Shown: piece by piece, positions 1-5,094 of the stretch
Position numbering within the stretch: position 1 is the first letter of the stretch
Layout: every line of letters begins with the position of its first letter
Assembly (NCBI GenBank): GCA_910585135.1
Contig: CAJUEB010000154.1
Location: 1-5,202, forward strand
Direction: 5' to 3'
Source of the DNA: an uncultured Eubacteriales bacterium
GTDB taxonomy: Bacteria; Bacillota; Clostridia; Peptostreptococcales; Anaerovoracaceae
Length of the DNA stretch: 5,202 nt
Notes under the pieces: model-generated
The model's input: the letters and a program-made list of their open reading frames with translations, nothing else
What the model was told of the DNA's origin: nothing
The model's database searches: none
Position numbers and translations under genes: made by a program

Positions 1-199
1 TGAGCGCGATGAGCGGCAAATTGGAAAGGAGCGACGATAGGAACGCTTGAAAAAATCCGGCTGATGAAGATGCGATCCCTGACAGCAGCAGCGTCGATAA
101 GTAGCTGTTGTTTGCTTCAGACAGATTCGTGCTGAAAAAAAGGCCAGCGAATAAGCCTGTCAAAAAAATGAATATGGATGTGATAGCGATTTTTCTCAT
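1..199 (-). CDS. spoIIM: SpoIIM-like stage II sporulation membrane protein, N-terminal part (runs off the left edge)
   Basis: An open frame on the minus strand starts at ATG 199 and is still open at base 2, giving 66 codons. The protein begins MRKIAITSIFIFLTGLFAGL, a short basic start followed by one long hydrophobic membrane segment (about residues 4-22). After a polar stretch (TNLSEANNSY) comes a second, hydrophobic and serine-rich part containing FFQAFLSSLLSNLPLIAL, which resembles the start of the multi-span SpoIIM/DUF95 domain. SpoIIM works with SpoIID and SpoIIP in peptidoglycan remodelling during engulfment of the forespore; that role is known for the family and not visible here. A purine-rich AAAGGGG lies 11 bases upstream of the ATG. 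Support for the name comes from the divergent xerD neighbour, as in other Firmicutes, and from a sigma-E-like promoter just upstream. Only the N-terminus is visible, so another SpoIIM-superfamily membrane protein remains possible. Confidence 0.6.
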   Translation of the reverse strand, partial: MRKIAITSIFIFLTGLFAGLFFSTNLSEANNSYLSTLLLSGIASSSAGFFQAFLSSLLSNLPLIAL

Positions 200-228
200 A
201 AGCTGTGTATCCCCTTTCGGTTCAATAA

Positions 229-257
229 ATGGTATGCACTTTGGACAGGGATTATGA
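229..257 (-). promoter_or_regulatory. Sigma-E-type sporulation promoter for the spoIIM-like gene
   Basis: Read on the minus strand, TCATAAT (bases 257-251) is followed after exactly 14 bases by CATACCAT (236-229). The mother-cell sigma-E consensus of Bacillus subtilis is roughly KMATATT, N14-15, CATACAMT, so the -35 matches at 6 of 7 positions and the -10 keeps the CATAC core. Transcription would start near base 221, some 20 bases before the ATG at 199, leaving a short leader that contains the ribosome binding site. The match is by eye; no matrix score was computed. Confidence 0.55.
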
Positions 258-279
258 CTGTTTCATGAGAGGGCATAGA

Positions 280-330
280 ATGGAAATTTTATAAAAAATG
301 CAATATGATAAGGCAAGATGGAAATTTTAT
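280..330. repeat. Pair of 13-bp direct repeats in the divergent control region
   Basis: ATGGAAATTTTAT occurs at 280-292 and again at 318-330, an offset of 38 bases. The similarity continues imperfectly on both sides: GGCA lies a few bases upstream of each copy and ATG a few bases downstream. Both copies lie between the leftward sigma-E-like promoter and the rightward xerD promoter; the second ends 10 bases before the xerD -35. They could be binding sites for a regulator or AT-rich UP-like elements, or the trace of an old duplication of about 38 bp. Confidence 0.6.
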
Positions 331-340
331 GAAATGATTA

Positions 341-369
341 TTGTAAACCTGTCGGGAATGGAGTATAAT
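341..369 (+). promoter_or_regulatory. Sigma-A promoter of xerD
   Basis: TTGTAA (341-346) and a perfect TATAAT (364-369) are separated by the ideal 17 bases. Transcription should start around base 376, about 30 bases before the preferred xerD ATG at 408. The -35 matches the consensus at 4 of 6 positions. Confidence 0.7.
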
Positions 370-407
370 AGAAGACGCACCGATTTTGAGAAGGAATGAG
401 AACGATT

Positions 408-1289
408 ATGTACACAGAAGCTTTTATGGAATATTTGCAAAAGGAACGCAGGATGTCGAAGAATACGCTGGAGGCGTACAAAAGAGATGTCCAGCAGTTC
501 ATTGCCTTTGAGGGTTCAAGAGGCATGACAGACCTTTTGGAAACCTCCAGCACCGAGATCATTGCCTTTTTGCATAGTTTGAAAATTGCGGGCAAATCAG
601 CGGCAACCGTCAACCGGAAGCTGGCCTCTGTCAGGGCTTTTTTTAATTACCTGATTCAGATGGGCTTGATCACAGTAAACCCAACGGCGGATATTAAATC
701 GCCTAAAATCGAAAGAAAAGGGCTGGCGTACCTGACGCTGGAAGAAATGGACAAGCTTTTGGCAACCCCGGACGATAGCGTTAAGGGTATGCGTGACCGG
801 GCGATTTTGGAAGTGCTTTATGCGACGGGGATTCGGGTCAGCGAACTGATCGACGCTAATTTGGAGGATCTGAATATGCGGATGGGCTTTATCACCTGTG
901 CGGGCGAGATGAGCAAAGCGAGAATCGTACCGCTGGGACGGCCTGCCCGTGCAGCTTTGGAAAACTATATTTATGAAGCAAGGGAGCAGTTAATCAAGGA
1001 AAACAAAGATGAAAAGGCGTTGTTCGTGAATTATTACGGCAAGCGGATCACGCGGCAGGGTCTTTGGAAAATCATGAAGGAATACGGCGTAAAAGCGGGC
1101 ATTGCGCAAAAACTGACGCCGAATATCATGCGCAACTCCTTTGCGGTACATATGCTTCAAAATGGAGCAGACCTGAAATCTTTGCAGGAACTGATGGGGC
1201 ATGAGGACATTTCTGCAACGCAGGCCTATCTGTCGGTAACAAAAAACAGGATCAAGGATGTGTATGATAAGGCGCATCCGCGAGCATAG
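408..1289 (+). CDS. xerD: XerD-type tyrosine site-specific recombinase with Asn in place of the HxxR histidine
   Basis: XerD acts with XerC at the dif site to resolve chromosome dimers at division. The protein has the two-domain form: a SAM-like N-terminal DNA-binding domain (KERRMSKNTLEAYKRD) and a C-terminal catalytic domain starting near YLTLEEMDKLL. Numbered from the upstream ATG at 396 (297 aa), the catalytic residues are R147 (ATGIRVSEL), K174, R246, H269 (LMGHEDIS) and nucleophile Y278 (TQAY). The histidine of the usual HxxRH motif is replaced: the sequence reads TPNIMRNSF, with N243 for the catalytic His and N247 for the following His. I prefer ATG 408 (293 aa) because AAGGA at 391-395 abuts ATG 396 with no spacing but lies 12 bases from 408, and the family usually starts here. 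The gene has its own promoter and a terminator about 140 bases after its stop. It could be a Xer paralogue and not the housekeeping XerD, but its Firmicute-type position beside spoIIM favours XerD. Confidence 0.9.
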   Translation: MYTEAFMEYLQKERRMSKNTLEAYKRDVQQFIAFEGSRGMTDLLETSSTEIIAFLHSLKIAGKSAATVNRKLASVRAFFNYLIQMGLITVNPTADIKSPKIERKGLAYLTLEEMDKLLATPDDSVKGMRDRAILEVLYATGIRVSELIDANLEDLNMRMGFITCAGEMSKARIVPLGRPARAALENYIYEAREQLIKENKDEKALFVNYYGKRITRQGLWKIMKEYGVKAGIAQKLTPNIMRNSFAVHMLQNGADLKSLQELMGHEDISATQAYLSVTKNRIKDVYDKAHPRA

Positions 1290-1430
1290 CCGCGGGATAA
1301 GCCGTGCGCTTGCTGAGGACTTGCTGGGAAAATAAAGCATTTAGGAGCGACGGGCTTTGCACTTTCTGGAAAATGAAGCAGTGGGAAAAGGGCGGCTTCG
1401 AGGCGGCAGGGAAACCGCTAAGGCGCAGGC

Positions 1431-1466
1431 TTTGGAAGGCCATGGTGCAAACCTTCCAAGTTTTTT
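1431..1466 (+). terminator. Intrinsic terminator after xerD
   Basis: TTGGAAGG (1432-1439) pairs perfectly with CCTTCCAA (1452-1459), with a further T-G pair at the base (1431/1460), a 12-base loop, and a run of six T at 1461-1466. It ends the xerD transcript after a 3' untranslated region of about 140 bases and lies 40 bases upstream of the next promoter. It falls inside a short open frame (GTG 1304 to 1534), which argues against that frame being a gene. Confidence 0.75.
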
Positions 1467-1505
1467 CATGGGTTTGCGGATATACGCTGGCAGGGCAAAA
1501 AAAAC

Positions 1506-1535
1506 TTGCAATGGTATATGGAATTGATGTATAAT
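1506..1535 (+). promoter_or_regulatory. Sigma-A promoter of the rplS-rbgA-rnhB unit
   Basis: TTGCAA (1506-1511) and a perfect TATAAT (1530-1535) are 18 bases apart. The promoter sits directly after the xerD terminator and 248 bases before the rplS start codon, so it should make a leader of about 240 nt. The -35 is only a 4 of 6 match. Confidence 0.6.
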
Positions 1536-1537
1536 AA

Positions 1538-1558
1538 ACGCTGTGATTATGACAGCGT
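1538..1558. promoter_or_regulatory. Perfect inverted repeat over the predicted rplS transcription start (operator-like)
   Basis: ACGCTGT (1538-1544) is mirrored exactly by ACAGCGT (1552-1558) with 7 bases between. It begins 3 bases after the TATAAT box and covers the expected start site near 1542. As DNA it has the size and place of a repressor operator; as RNA most of it would form a hairpin at the very 5' end of the leader. No known regulator consensus was recognised. Confidence 0.4.
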
Positions 1559-1782
1559 CGGCAAGTAAGCCTTCCTTGGATGTGCTTCTGCAAGACGGTC
1601 TGTATACGGTCATTTGGAATTACGGGCGGTCCTCTGATCGGTTTCGCAGCCGCTGAATAAGGATGGCATGGATGCAAAGGAAAATGCTTTCGCATTCGAA
1701 TTTTTCGCGTCTGGCCAGGATCCGTGAAAGCGTGCGGGCGAATCGTGGTCACGAACGTCTTGGAGGGAAGGAGGAACAATCA
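1559..1782 (+). other. Untranslated leader of rplS, no gene seen
   Basis: Together with the xerD 3' region, bases 1290-1782 form nearly 500 bases without a credible gene. After the promoter and its dyad, this stretch carries no convincing open frame. The longest candidate extends the rplS frame upstream to ATG 1663 but lacks L19 homology and a ribosome binding site. A small hairpin, AATGC/GCATT with a TTTC loop (1683-1696), is visible. The stretch ends in AAGGAGGA (1768-1775), 7 bases before the rplS ATG. Firmicutes are known to carry an L19 autoregulatory leader element before rplS, but I cannot match this region to it by eye. Confidence 0.45.
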
Positions 1783-2130
1783 ATGAATGTATTAGATTCA
1801 GTCGTACAGGATTATCTTAAAACTGATATCCCTGCATTTAACGTGGGAGATACCGTAAAGGTTCACGTTAAAATTAAAGAAGGAAACAGAGAAAGAATTC
1901 AGATCTTTGAGGGTTTTGTTTTAAAGCGGCAGAACGGCGGTATCGGTGAAACTTTTACCGTGAGGAGAATCGCATCGGGCGTAGGCGTGGAAAAGACTTT
2001 CCCGATTCATTCACCGCTGGTGGAAAAAATCGAAGTCGTAAGACGCGGCAAGGTTAGAAGGGCGAGACTTCACTATATGCGTGAGAGAACCGGTAAGTCA
2101 GCGAAGATCAAGTCAAAAGAAAACCAATAG
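1783..2130 (+). CDS. rplS: 50S ribosomal protein L19
   Basis: The product is 115 aa, the normal length for bacterial L19, which lies at the 30S-50S interface of the ribosome. Recognisable family features run through the whole chain: the start MNVLDSVVQDYLKTDIPAF, then FNVGDTVKVHVKIKEGNRERI (about 19-39), IFEGFVLKRQNGG (41-53), TFTVRRIASGVGVEKTFP (57-74) and the basic C-terminal signature VRRGKVRRARLHYMRER (86-102). The start at 1783 is fixed by an excellent Shine-Dalgarno sequence, AAGGAGGA, at a 7-base spacing and by the family N-terminus; upstream in-frame starts add unrelated residues. In most bacteria rplS ends an rpsP-rimM-trmD-rplS operon, but here it follows xerD and has its own promoter. 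A terminator-like hairpin follows 8 bases after the stop. Confidence 0.97.
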   Translation: MNVLDSVVQDYLKTDIPAFNVGDTVKVHVKIKEGNRERIQIFEGFVLKRQNGGIGETFTVRRIASGVGVEKTFPIHSPLVEKIEVVRRGKVRRARLHYMRERTGKSAKIKSKENQ

Positions 2131-2137
2131 TTTTGAA

Positions 2138-2168
2138 GGGGAGCCTAAGGGCTCCTTTCTTTGTTCTT
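2138..2168 (+). terminator. Terminator or attenuator hairpin between rplS and rbgA
   Basis: GGAGCC (2140-2145) pairs with GGCTCC (2150-2155) around a TAAG loop, and the stem extends by two G-T pairs and one A-T pair down to base 2137. A T-rich but interrupted tail (TTTCTTTGTTCTT) follows. No separate promoter is visible between here and rbgA, so partial read-through is the likely arrangement: abundant L19 message, and less for rbgA and rnhB. Confidence 0.65.
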
Positions 2169-2182
2169 AAGGAGAAATTCCC

Positions 2183-3022
2183 ATGATCGAAAATATTAAT
2201 TGGTATCCCGGACATATGAAGAAAACCCGGGAATTGATACAAGAAAACTTAAAGCTGGTAGACGCAGTGATCGAGGTGATCGACGCCAGAATCCCGGTTT
2301 CCAGCAGAAATCCAATCATCGATGAACTCGTCAAAGCCAAGCCGCGCATCATCGTGCTGAATAAAAGTGATTTGGCAGATGAACAGATCAGCAAAACATG
2401 GGAGGAAGCATTTCGAAAAGACGGAAACCGCGCTCTTTCCATGAACTGCATGAGCGGAACGGGCGTCAAAGAGTTGTTTCGGATTTTAGAAAATATGGCG
2501 GCGGAAAAAAACAAGGAACGCGTGATGCAAAGAGCCTTTCGCTTGATGATCGTGGGCGTGCCGAATGTGGGAAAATCATCCCTGATCAACAGGATGACGG
2601 GCAGGAAAAGCACGAAAACGGGCGACCGTCCCGGTGTTACAAAGGGAAAGCAATGGATCAAGCTGCAAAACAATATGCAGCTTTTGGATACGCCTGGAAT
2701 TTTATGGCCGAAGTTTGAAGACCCGGCGGCTGGGCTTAACTTGGCGTTCTGCGGATCGATCAAGGATGAAATTCTCGATGTGCCGACGCTTGGCATGGAG
2801 CTGATTGGCGTGCTGGCGGAACATTACCCGCAGCTTTTGCAGCAGCGGTATAAGCTTGCGGAGCTTGCAGAAACACCTCTTGAGAATATGGAGAATATGG
2901 CGTTAAAAAGAGGGTGCATTTTACCGGGAAAACGGATTGATTATGAGCGGATCGGGCGTCTGGTGCTGGATGAATTTCGCGGCGGGAAAATCGGCAGGAT
3001 TACGCTGGAAACTTATAGATAG
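2183..3022 (+). CDS. rbgA: Ribosome biogenesis GTPase RbgA (YlqF)
   Basis: RbgA is a circularly permuted GTPase needed for a late step of 50S subunit assembly in Firmicutes. The 279 aa length fits the family. The G motifs appear in the permuted order: G4 NKSD at 60-63, a G5-like NCMSG at 88-92, then G1 GVPNVGKSSL at 125-134, the G2 threonine in RPGVTKG (T153), and G3 DTPG at 169-172. The N-terminus carries WYPGHMKK, whose histidine (H11) corresponds to the one implicated in GTP hydrolysis in Bacillus subtilis RbgA. The C-terminal helical part (about 180-279) is the RNA-binding ANTAR-like region of the family. ATG 2183 is preceded by AAGGAG (2169-2174) at an 8-base spacing. The gene sits between rplS and rnhB as in many Firmicutes, which supports joint regulation with ribosome synthesis. 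All core motifs look intact. Confidence 0.96.
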   Translation: MIENINWYPGHMKKTRELIQENLKLVDAVIEVIDARIPVSSRNPIIDELVKAKPRIIVLNKSDLADEQISKTWEEAFRKDGNRALSMNCMSGTGVKELFRILENMAAEKNKERVMQRAFRLMIVGVPNVGKSSLINRMTGRKSTKTGDRPGVTKGKQWIKLQNNMQLLDTPGILWPKFEDPAAGLNLAFCGSIKDEILDVPTLGMELIGVLAEHYPQLLQQRYKLAELAETPLENMENMALKRGCILPGKRIDYERIGRLVLDEFRGGKIGRITLETYR

Positions 3023-3030
3023 CGGGCGGC

Positions 3031-3084
3031 GTGTCGGCGGGTGGTGCATGGCGTGCTGGCGGACAGTGTGTCGGCGGGTGGTGC
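3031..3084. repeat. 17-bp perfect direct repeat in the rbgA-rnhB gap
   Basis: GTGTCGGCGGGTGGTGC occurs at 3031-3047 and again, identically, at 3068-3084, an offset of 37 bases. The piece between contains a weaker relative, GTGCTGGCGG (3053-3062). The stretch is rich in G and unlike the flanking sequence. It lies before the preferred rnhB start but is open in the rnhB frame from GTG 3031, so it would be translated if an upstream start were used. Confidence 0.75.
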
Positions 3085-3126
3085 GATATTGCCAAAGCGG
3101 GCAGTATAGAAAGGATTTGGCGGAAA

Positions 3127-4044
3127 GTGACAAAGGAAGAGCGTTTAGAAAAGCAGAAGCTACGCCTGGTGGAGCTTCGGGCTTACGAAGACTCGCTTCG
3201 CAGGCGCGGTTATCGGTATATCGCAGGTGTTGACGAGGCGGGCAGAGGCCCGCTTGCAGGACCGGTGGTTGCTGCGGCGGTTATTTTGCCGGAAGATTTT
3301 GACGTGCTTGGCGTGGATGACTCGAAGAAGCTTTCGGAAAAAAAGCGGGAGCAGTTATTTGGCGTCATTCAGGAACGGGCGGTGGCTTACGGCATTGGCG
3401 TGGCGGATGAGAAGGTGATCGATGAGATCAATATTTTACAGGCAACAAAGGCGGCCATGGAGCAGGCGGTCTGCGAAGCGGAGCGGCGTTTGAGGAAACG
3501 GCAGGCGAAATATGAGGCAGGGCAGCATTTGAGGAAGCATCAAGCGAAATGCGAAACACCGGGCATGGCAGATCTGGCAGGAAATGAGTTGAGCGGGCGA
3601 AGCGTTTTGGAAGATTCCAATGGCTTATCGCAAACTTTGGATGAAAATAGTCAGCCGCCGGATGCTGGTTGGCGAAGGGACGAGGATCGCCAGGCAGATA
3701 CTGGTTGGCGAAGGGAGTCAAATATTCAGCCGTCGGATGCCCGTTTCCATAACATAGATTATGTTCTCTTTGATGCGATGAAAATTGAGGCGCTAGACAT
3801 TCCGCAGGAGGCCATCGTAAAAGGTGATGCAAAAATACTGGCAATTGCAGCGGCCTCTATTCTGGCTAAGGTCACAAGGGATCGGATGATGGCAGAGTAT
3901 GCGAAACAGTATCCCGGTTATGCCTTTGAAAAGAATAAAGGGTATGGAACGAAAGCGCACTATGCCGGGCTTGCGGCTCATGGTATATGCCCGATTCACA
4001 GGCGTTCGTTTTTGAAAAAGTGGCAGGCAGGACAGGGAAGATGA
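3127..4044 (+). CDS. rnhB: Ribonuclease HII with a large repeat-containing insert
   Basis: RNase HII cuts RNA-DNA hybrids and single ribonucleotides embedded in DNA. From GTG 3127 the product has 305 aa. All four metal-binding acidic residues are present: D36 and E37 in AGVDEAGRGPLAGPV, D216 in YVLFDAMK, and D234 in VKGDAK. The helix AAASILAKVTRDRMM (241-255) and the closing HRRSF motif are also there. The normal core is interrupted between the helix NILQATKAAMEQAV (102-115) and the strand DYVLFD (211-216): about 95 residues lie there, where E. coli has about 8. The insert is polar, in frame, and contains two sets of tandem repeats. Start choice: the family-like N-terminus TKEERLEKQKLRLVELRAY begins right after GTG 3127, with AAAGGA (3110-3115) 11 bases upstream. 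GTG 3031 would add 32 unrelated residues. The gene follows rbgA by 104 bases. The YraN endonuclease gene that often follows is absent. The enzyme is probably active, since the catalytic set is intact on both sides of the insert. Confidence 0.93.
   Translation: MTKEERLEKQKLRLVELRAYEDSLRRRGYRYIAGVDEAGRGPLAGPVVAAAVILPEDFDVLGVDDSKKLSEKKREQLFGVIQERAVAYGIGVADEKVIDEINILQATKAAMEQAVCEAERRLRKRQAKYEAGQHLRKHQAKCETPGMADLAGNELSGRSVLEDSNGLSQTLDENSQPPDAGWRRDEDRQADTGWRRESNIQPSDARFHNIDYVLFDAMKIEALDIPQEAIVKGDAKILAIAAASILAKVTRDRMMAEYAKQYPGYAFEKNKGYGTKAHYAGLAAHGICPIHRRSFLKKWQAGQGR
3490..3567 (+). repeat. Two 39-bp tandem units inside rnhB
   Basis: Bases 3490-3528 and 3529-3567 encode LRKRQAKYEAGQH and LRKHQAKCETPGM, two 13-residue units in register with the reading frame. 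Both units open with TTGAGGAA and share GCGAAAT in the middle, but differ elsewhere, so this is an old duplication. The period keeps the frame open. It forms the first part of the RNase HII insert. Confidence 0.65.
3652..3750 (+). repeat. Three 36-39-bp tandem units inside rnhB
   Basis: Units begin at CAG 3652, 3691 and 3727, giving periods of 39 and 36 bases, both multiples of three. They encode QPPDAGWRRDEDR, QADTGWRRESNI and the diverged QPSDARFH. The first two share an exact 16-bp core, CTGGTTGGCGAAGGGA (3665-3680 and 3701-3716). In the second unit CGCCA (3688-3692) can pair with TGGCG (3706-3710), and the first has a similar CGCC/GGCG pair. This forms the end of the RNase HII insert. Confidence 0.7.
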
Positions 4045-4256
4045 CGGCGGGCTTGTAATGTATAATTTCGATGATTAAAAGAATGCCCAAATAGATCTAT
4101 GACGATCGGAAAAGCTGTTGTTGCGGAAATAATATATAAATGAGAATGACTCTCGACTGAATGTTGATATTTTCGTATTTTTGTAAAGACCGTTTTTTGC
4201 CGCAGAGTTTTGGGTGGGAAATGTGCGCTTATGTAAATTTGTTTATATTTTCTTCG
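4045..4256. other. Convergent intergenic region between rnhB and the minus-strand gene
   Basis: This AT-rich stretch separates the ends of two convergent genes. I see no open frame worth calling and no hairpin with a T-run clear enough to name as terminator for either gene. At 4141-4155 it holds TGAGAATGACTCTCG, a partial dyad that resembles the 7-1-7 Fur-box form TGAGAATnATTCTCA at all but two arm positions, next to AT-rich TATATAAA; no gene follows it in a suitable direction. Confidence 0.4.
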
Positions 4257-5024
4257 CTAGTCAGGTAAAATAAATTTCCGGATGATTTTCCGAATGTTAC
4301 GGCTGTCTTTGATGTCTGACTCTAATGTCCAAACCAGGTTGTCCCAGGGTCTGTATCCCGCATGAATATAATCTTTGATACGGATTTCGCTTTTTGCACG
4401 ATAGATCTTATCGTGCGTTCTGCCAAAGTGTTCCCAAATTACCAATGAACCGTCCGTTCTTTTAATGACGAAATCGGCATAATACGCCATATCGCCACAG
4501 GTGATTTTTGCATCGTATCGATAAGGGATTCTCATCGCTTCCAGTGCATTGCCAATCTCCCGCTCGGATTTGGAACGCACGACAATGCCGGAGGTCGTGC
4601 TATATTCGAGGTTTTCTTTGTAATAAGGATTTTTTTGATAGGGTGCGGACGCCCAGGCGTCAGTGCGGGAGGCCAGCATTGCTTTTACAGGAAGACCGGG
4701 GTTTTCCTGTGCCAGTTTTGCCGCGATTTCTTCCGGTATTAAATCAGTGTAATGCGCGGCACAATATTTTATGATTTCCAAATTGTTGGAAAGGTGCTTG
4801 GCGTATTCCTGCAAATATTTTTTTCGGGTAAGCCGATGAATTTTTTCAGTATCGTGCGTGATTCCATGTTCCTCGGAATCGATTCGCTCGCTGTAATAAA
4901 TTTTTTGATGCTTTTTGCGCCAGACCAGATGGCCGGGGCATTTATCGAGTTCATGCTGGATTTCTTCAATTTGCTTTTGCAATGCGTTCGCAACATCTGT
5001 AAATTCTTTTTTTCTAAAATACAT
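4257..5024 (-). CDS. Uncharacterised protein with PD-(D/E)XK nuclease-like C-terminal domain
   Basis: From ATG 5024 the product has 255 aa. The N-terminal part holds a likely coiled coil (VANALQKQIEEIQHEL, 11-26) followed by GHLVWRKKHQKIYYS and, around 60-80, KIHRLTRKKYLQEYAKHLSNN. The C-terminal half has a restriction-endonuclease-like pattern: RSKSE with E154, then YYADFVI with D184, then VIWEHFG with E198. The lysine expected two residues after E198 is F200, so the active site would be a variant. I recognise the layout (short basic reader-like start, RSKSE, a DF strand, WEHLG/WEHFG, a YR..KS.. helix, a closing L.TLES strand) as that of a widespread but unassigned family in gut Clostridia. 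No function is established, so I give none. No signal peptide or membrane segment is seen; it should be cytoplasmic. ATG 5024 is chosen because GAAAGG (5042-5037) lies 12 bases upstream; the longer frame from ATG 5072 has no such site and begins in a hairpin loop. The gene stands alone, convergent with rnhB. Confidence 0.75.
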   Translation of the reverse strand: MYFRKKEFTDVANALQKQIEEIQHELDKCPGHLVWRKKHQKIYYSERIDSEEHGITHDTEKIHRLTRKKYLQEYAKHLSNNLEIIKYCAAHYTDLIPEEIAAKLAQENPGLPVKAMLASRTDAWASAPYQKNPYYKENLEYSTTSGIVVRSKSEREIGNALEAMRIPYRYDAKITCGDMAYYADFVIKRTDGSLVIWEHFGRTHDKIYRAKSEIRIKDYIHAGYRPWDNLVWTLESDIKDSRNIRKIIRKFILPD

Positions 5025-5036
5025 TGTTATAATTCG

Positions 5037-5088
5037 CCTTTCTGCGAAAGGTACCAATGCGTCATGAAACATATTGGTTGACTTTCGC
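5037..5088 (-). promoter_or_regulatory. Structured mRNA leader with two competing hairpins before the nuclease-like gene
   Basis: On the minus strand GCGAAAG (5088-5082) pairs exactly with CTTTCGC (5050-5044), and inside it ATTGGT/ACCAAT arms (5078-5073 and 5058-5053) make a second 6-bp stem. The expected transcription start is at about 5088, so the hairpin would form the 5' end of the message. The 3' arm can instead pair downstream: CCTTTC (5051-5046), loop GCA, GAAAGG (5042-5037), which covers the ribosome binding site. The two folds share bases 5046-5050 and exclude each other. Seen by inspection only; no folding energies were computed. Confidence 0.45.
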
Positions 5089-5094
5089 TTTTCT

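Noticed and set aside
1304..1534. Open frame of 76 codons from GTG after xerD
   Set aside because: It has no ribosome binding site or recognisable domain, and it runs through the xerD terminator and into the rplS promoter.
1663..1782. Upstream extension of rplS by 40 codons
   Set aside because: The extra residues do not resemble L19, and the strong AAGGAGGA site points to ATG 1783.
3031..3126. Longer RNase HII from GTG 3031
   Set aside because: The added 32 residues come from the G-rich direct repeat and are not family-like; GTG 3127 has a ribosome binding site and the usual N-terminus.
3490..3750. CRISPR-like array
   Set aside because: Units are adjacent, diverged and in the reading frame of a gene, without conserved repeats separated by unique spacers.
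3428..3844. 138-codon open frame antisense to the rnhB insert
   Set aside because: Its repeats are the mirror of the sense-strand repeats, the sense frame is continuous with conserved RNase HII motifs on both sides, and no start signal was seen.
4229..4239. TTATGTAAATT, similar to the XerD arm of a Firmicute dif site
   Set aside because: Only one arm matches; the bases where the centre and XerC arm should be do not fit. In AT-rich DNA this is likely chance, despite xerD being in the window.
5025..5072. Start of the nuclease-like gene at ATG 5072
   Set aside because: No ribosome binding site precedes it, it lies in a hairpin loop close to the predicted transcript start, and it adds 16 residues without family resemblance.
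5044..5092. Rightward intrinsic terminator (GCGAAAG...CTTTCGC followed by TTTT)
   Set aside because: No rightward gene ends here and the T-run is only four bases; the leftward leader role explains the hairpin better.
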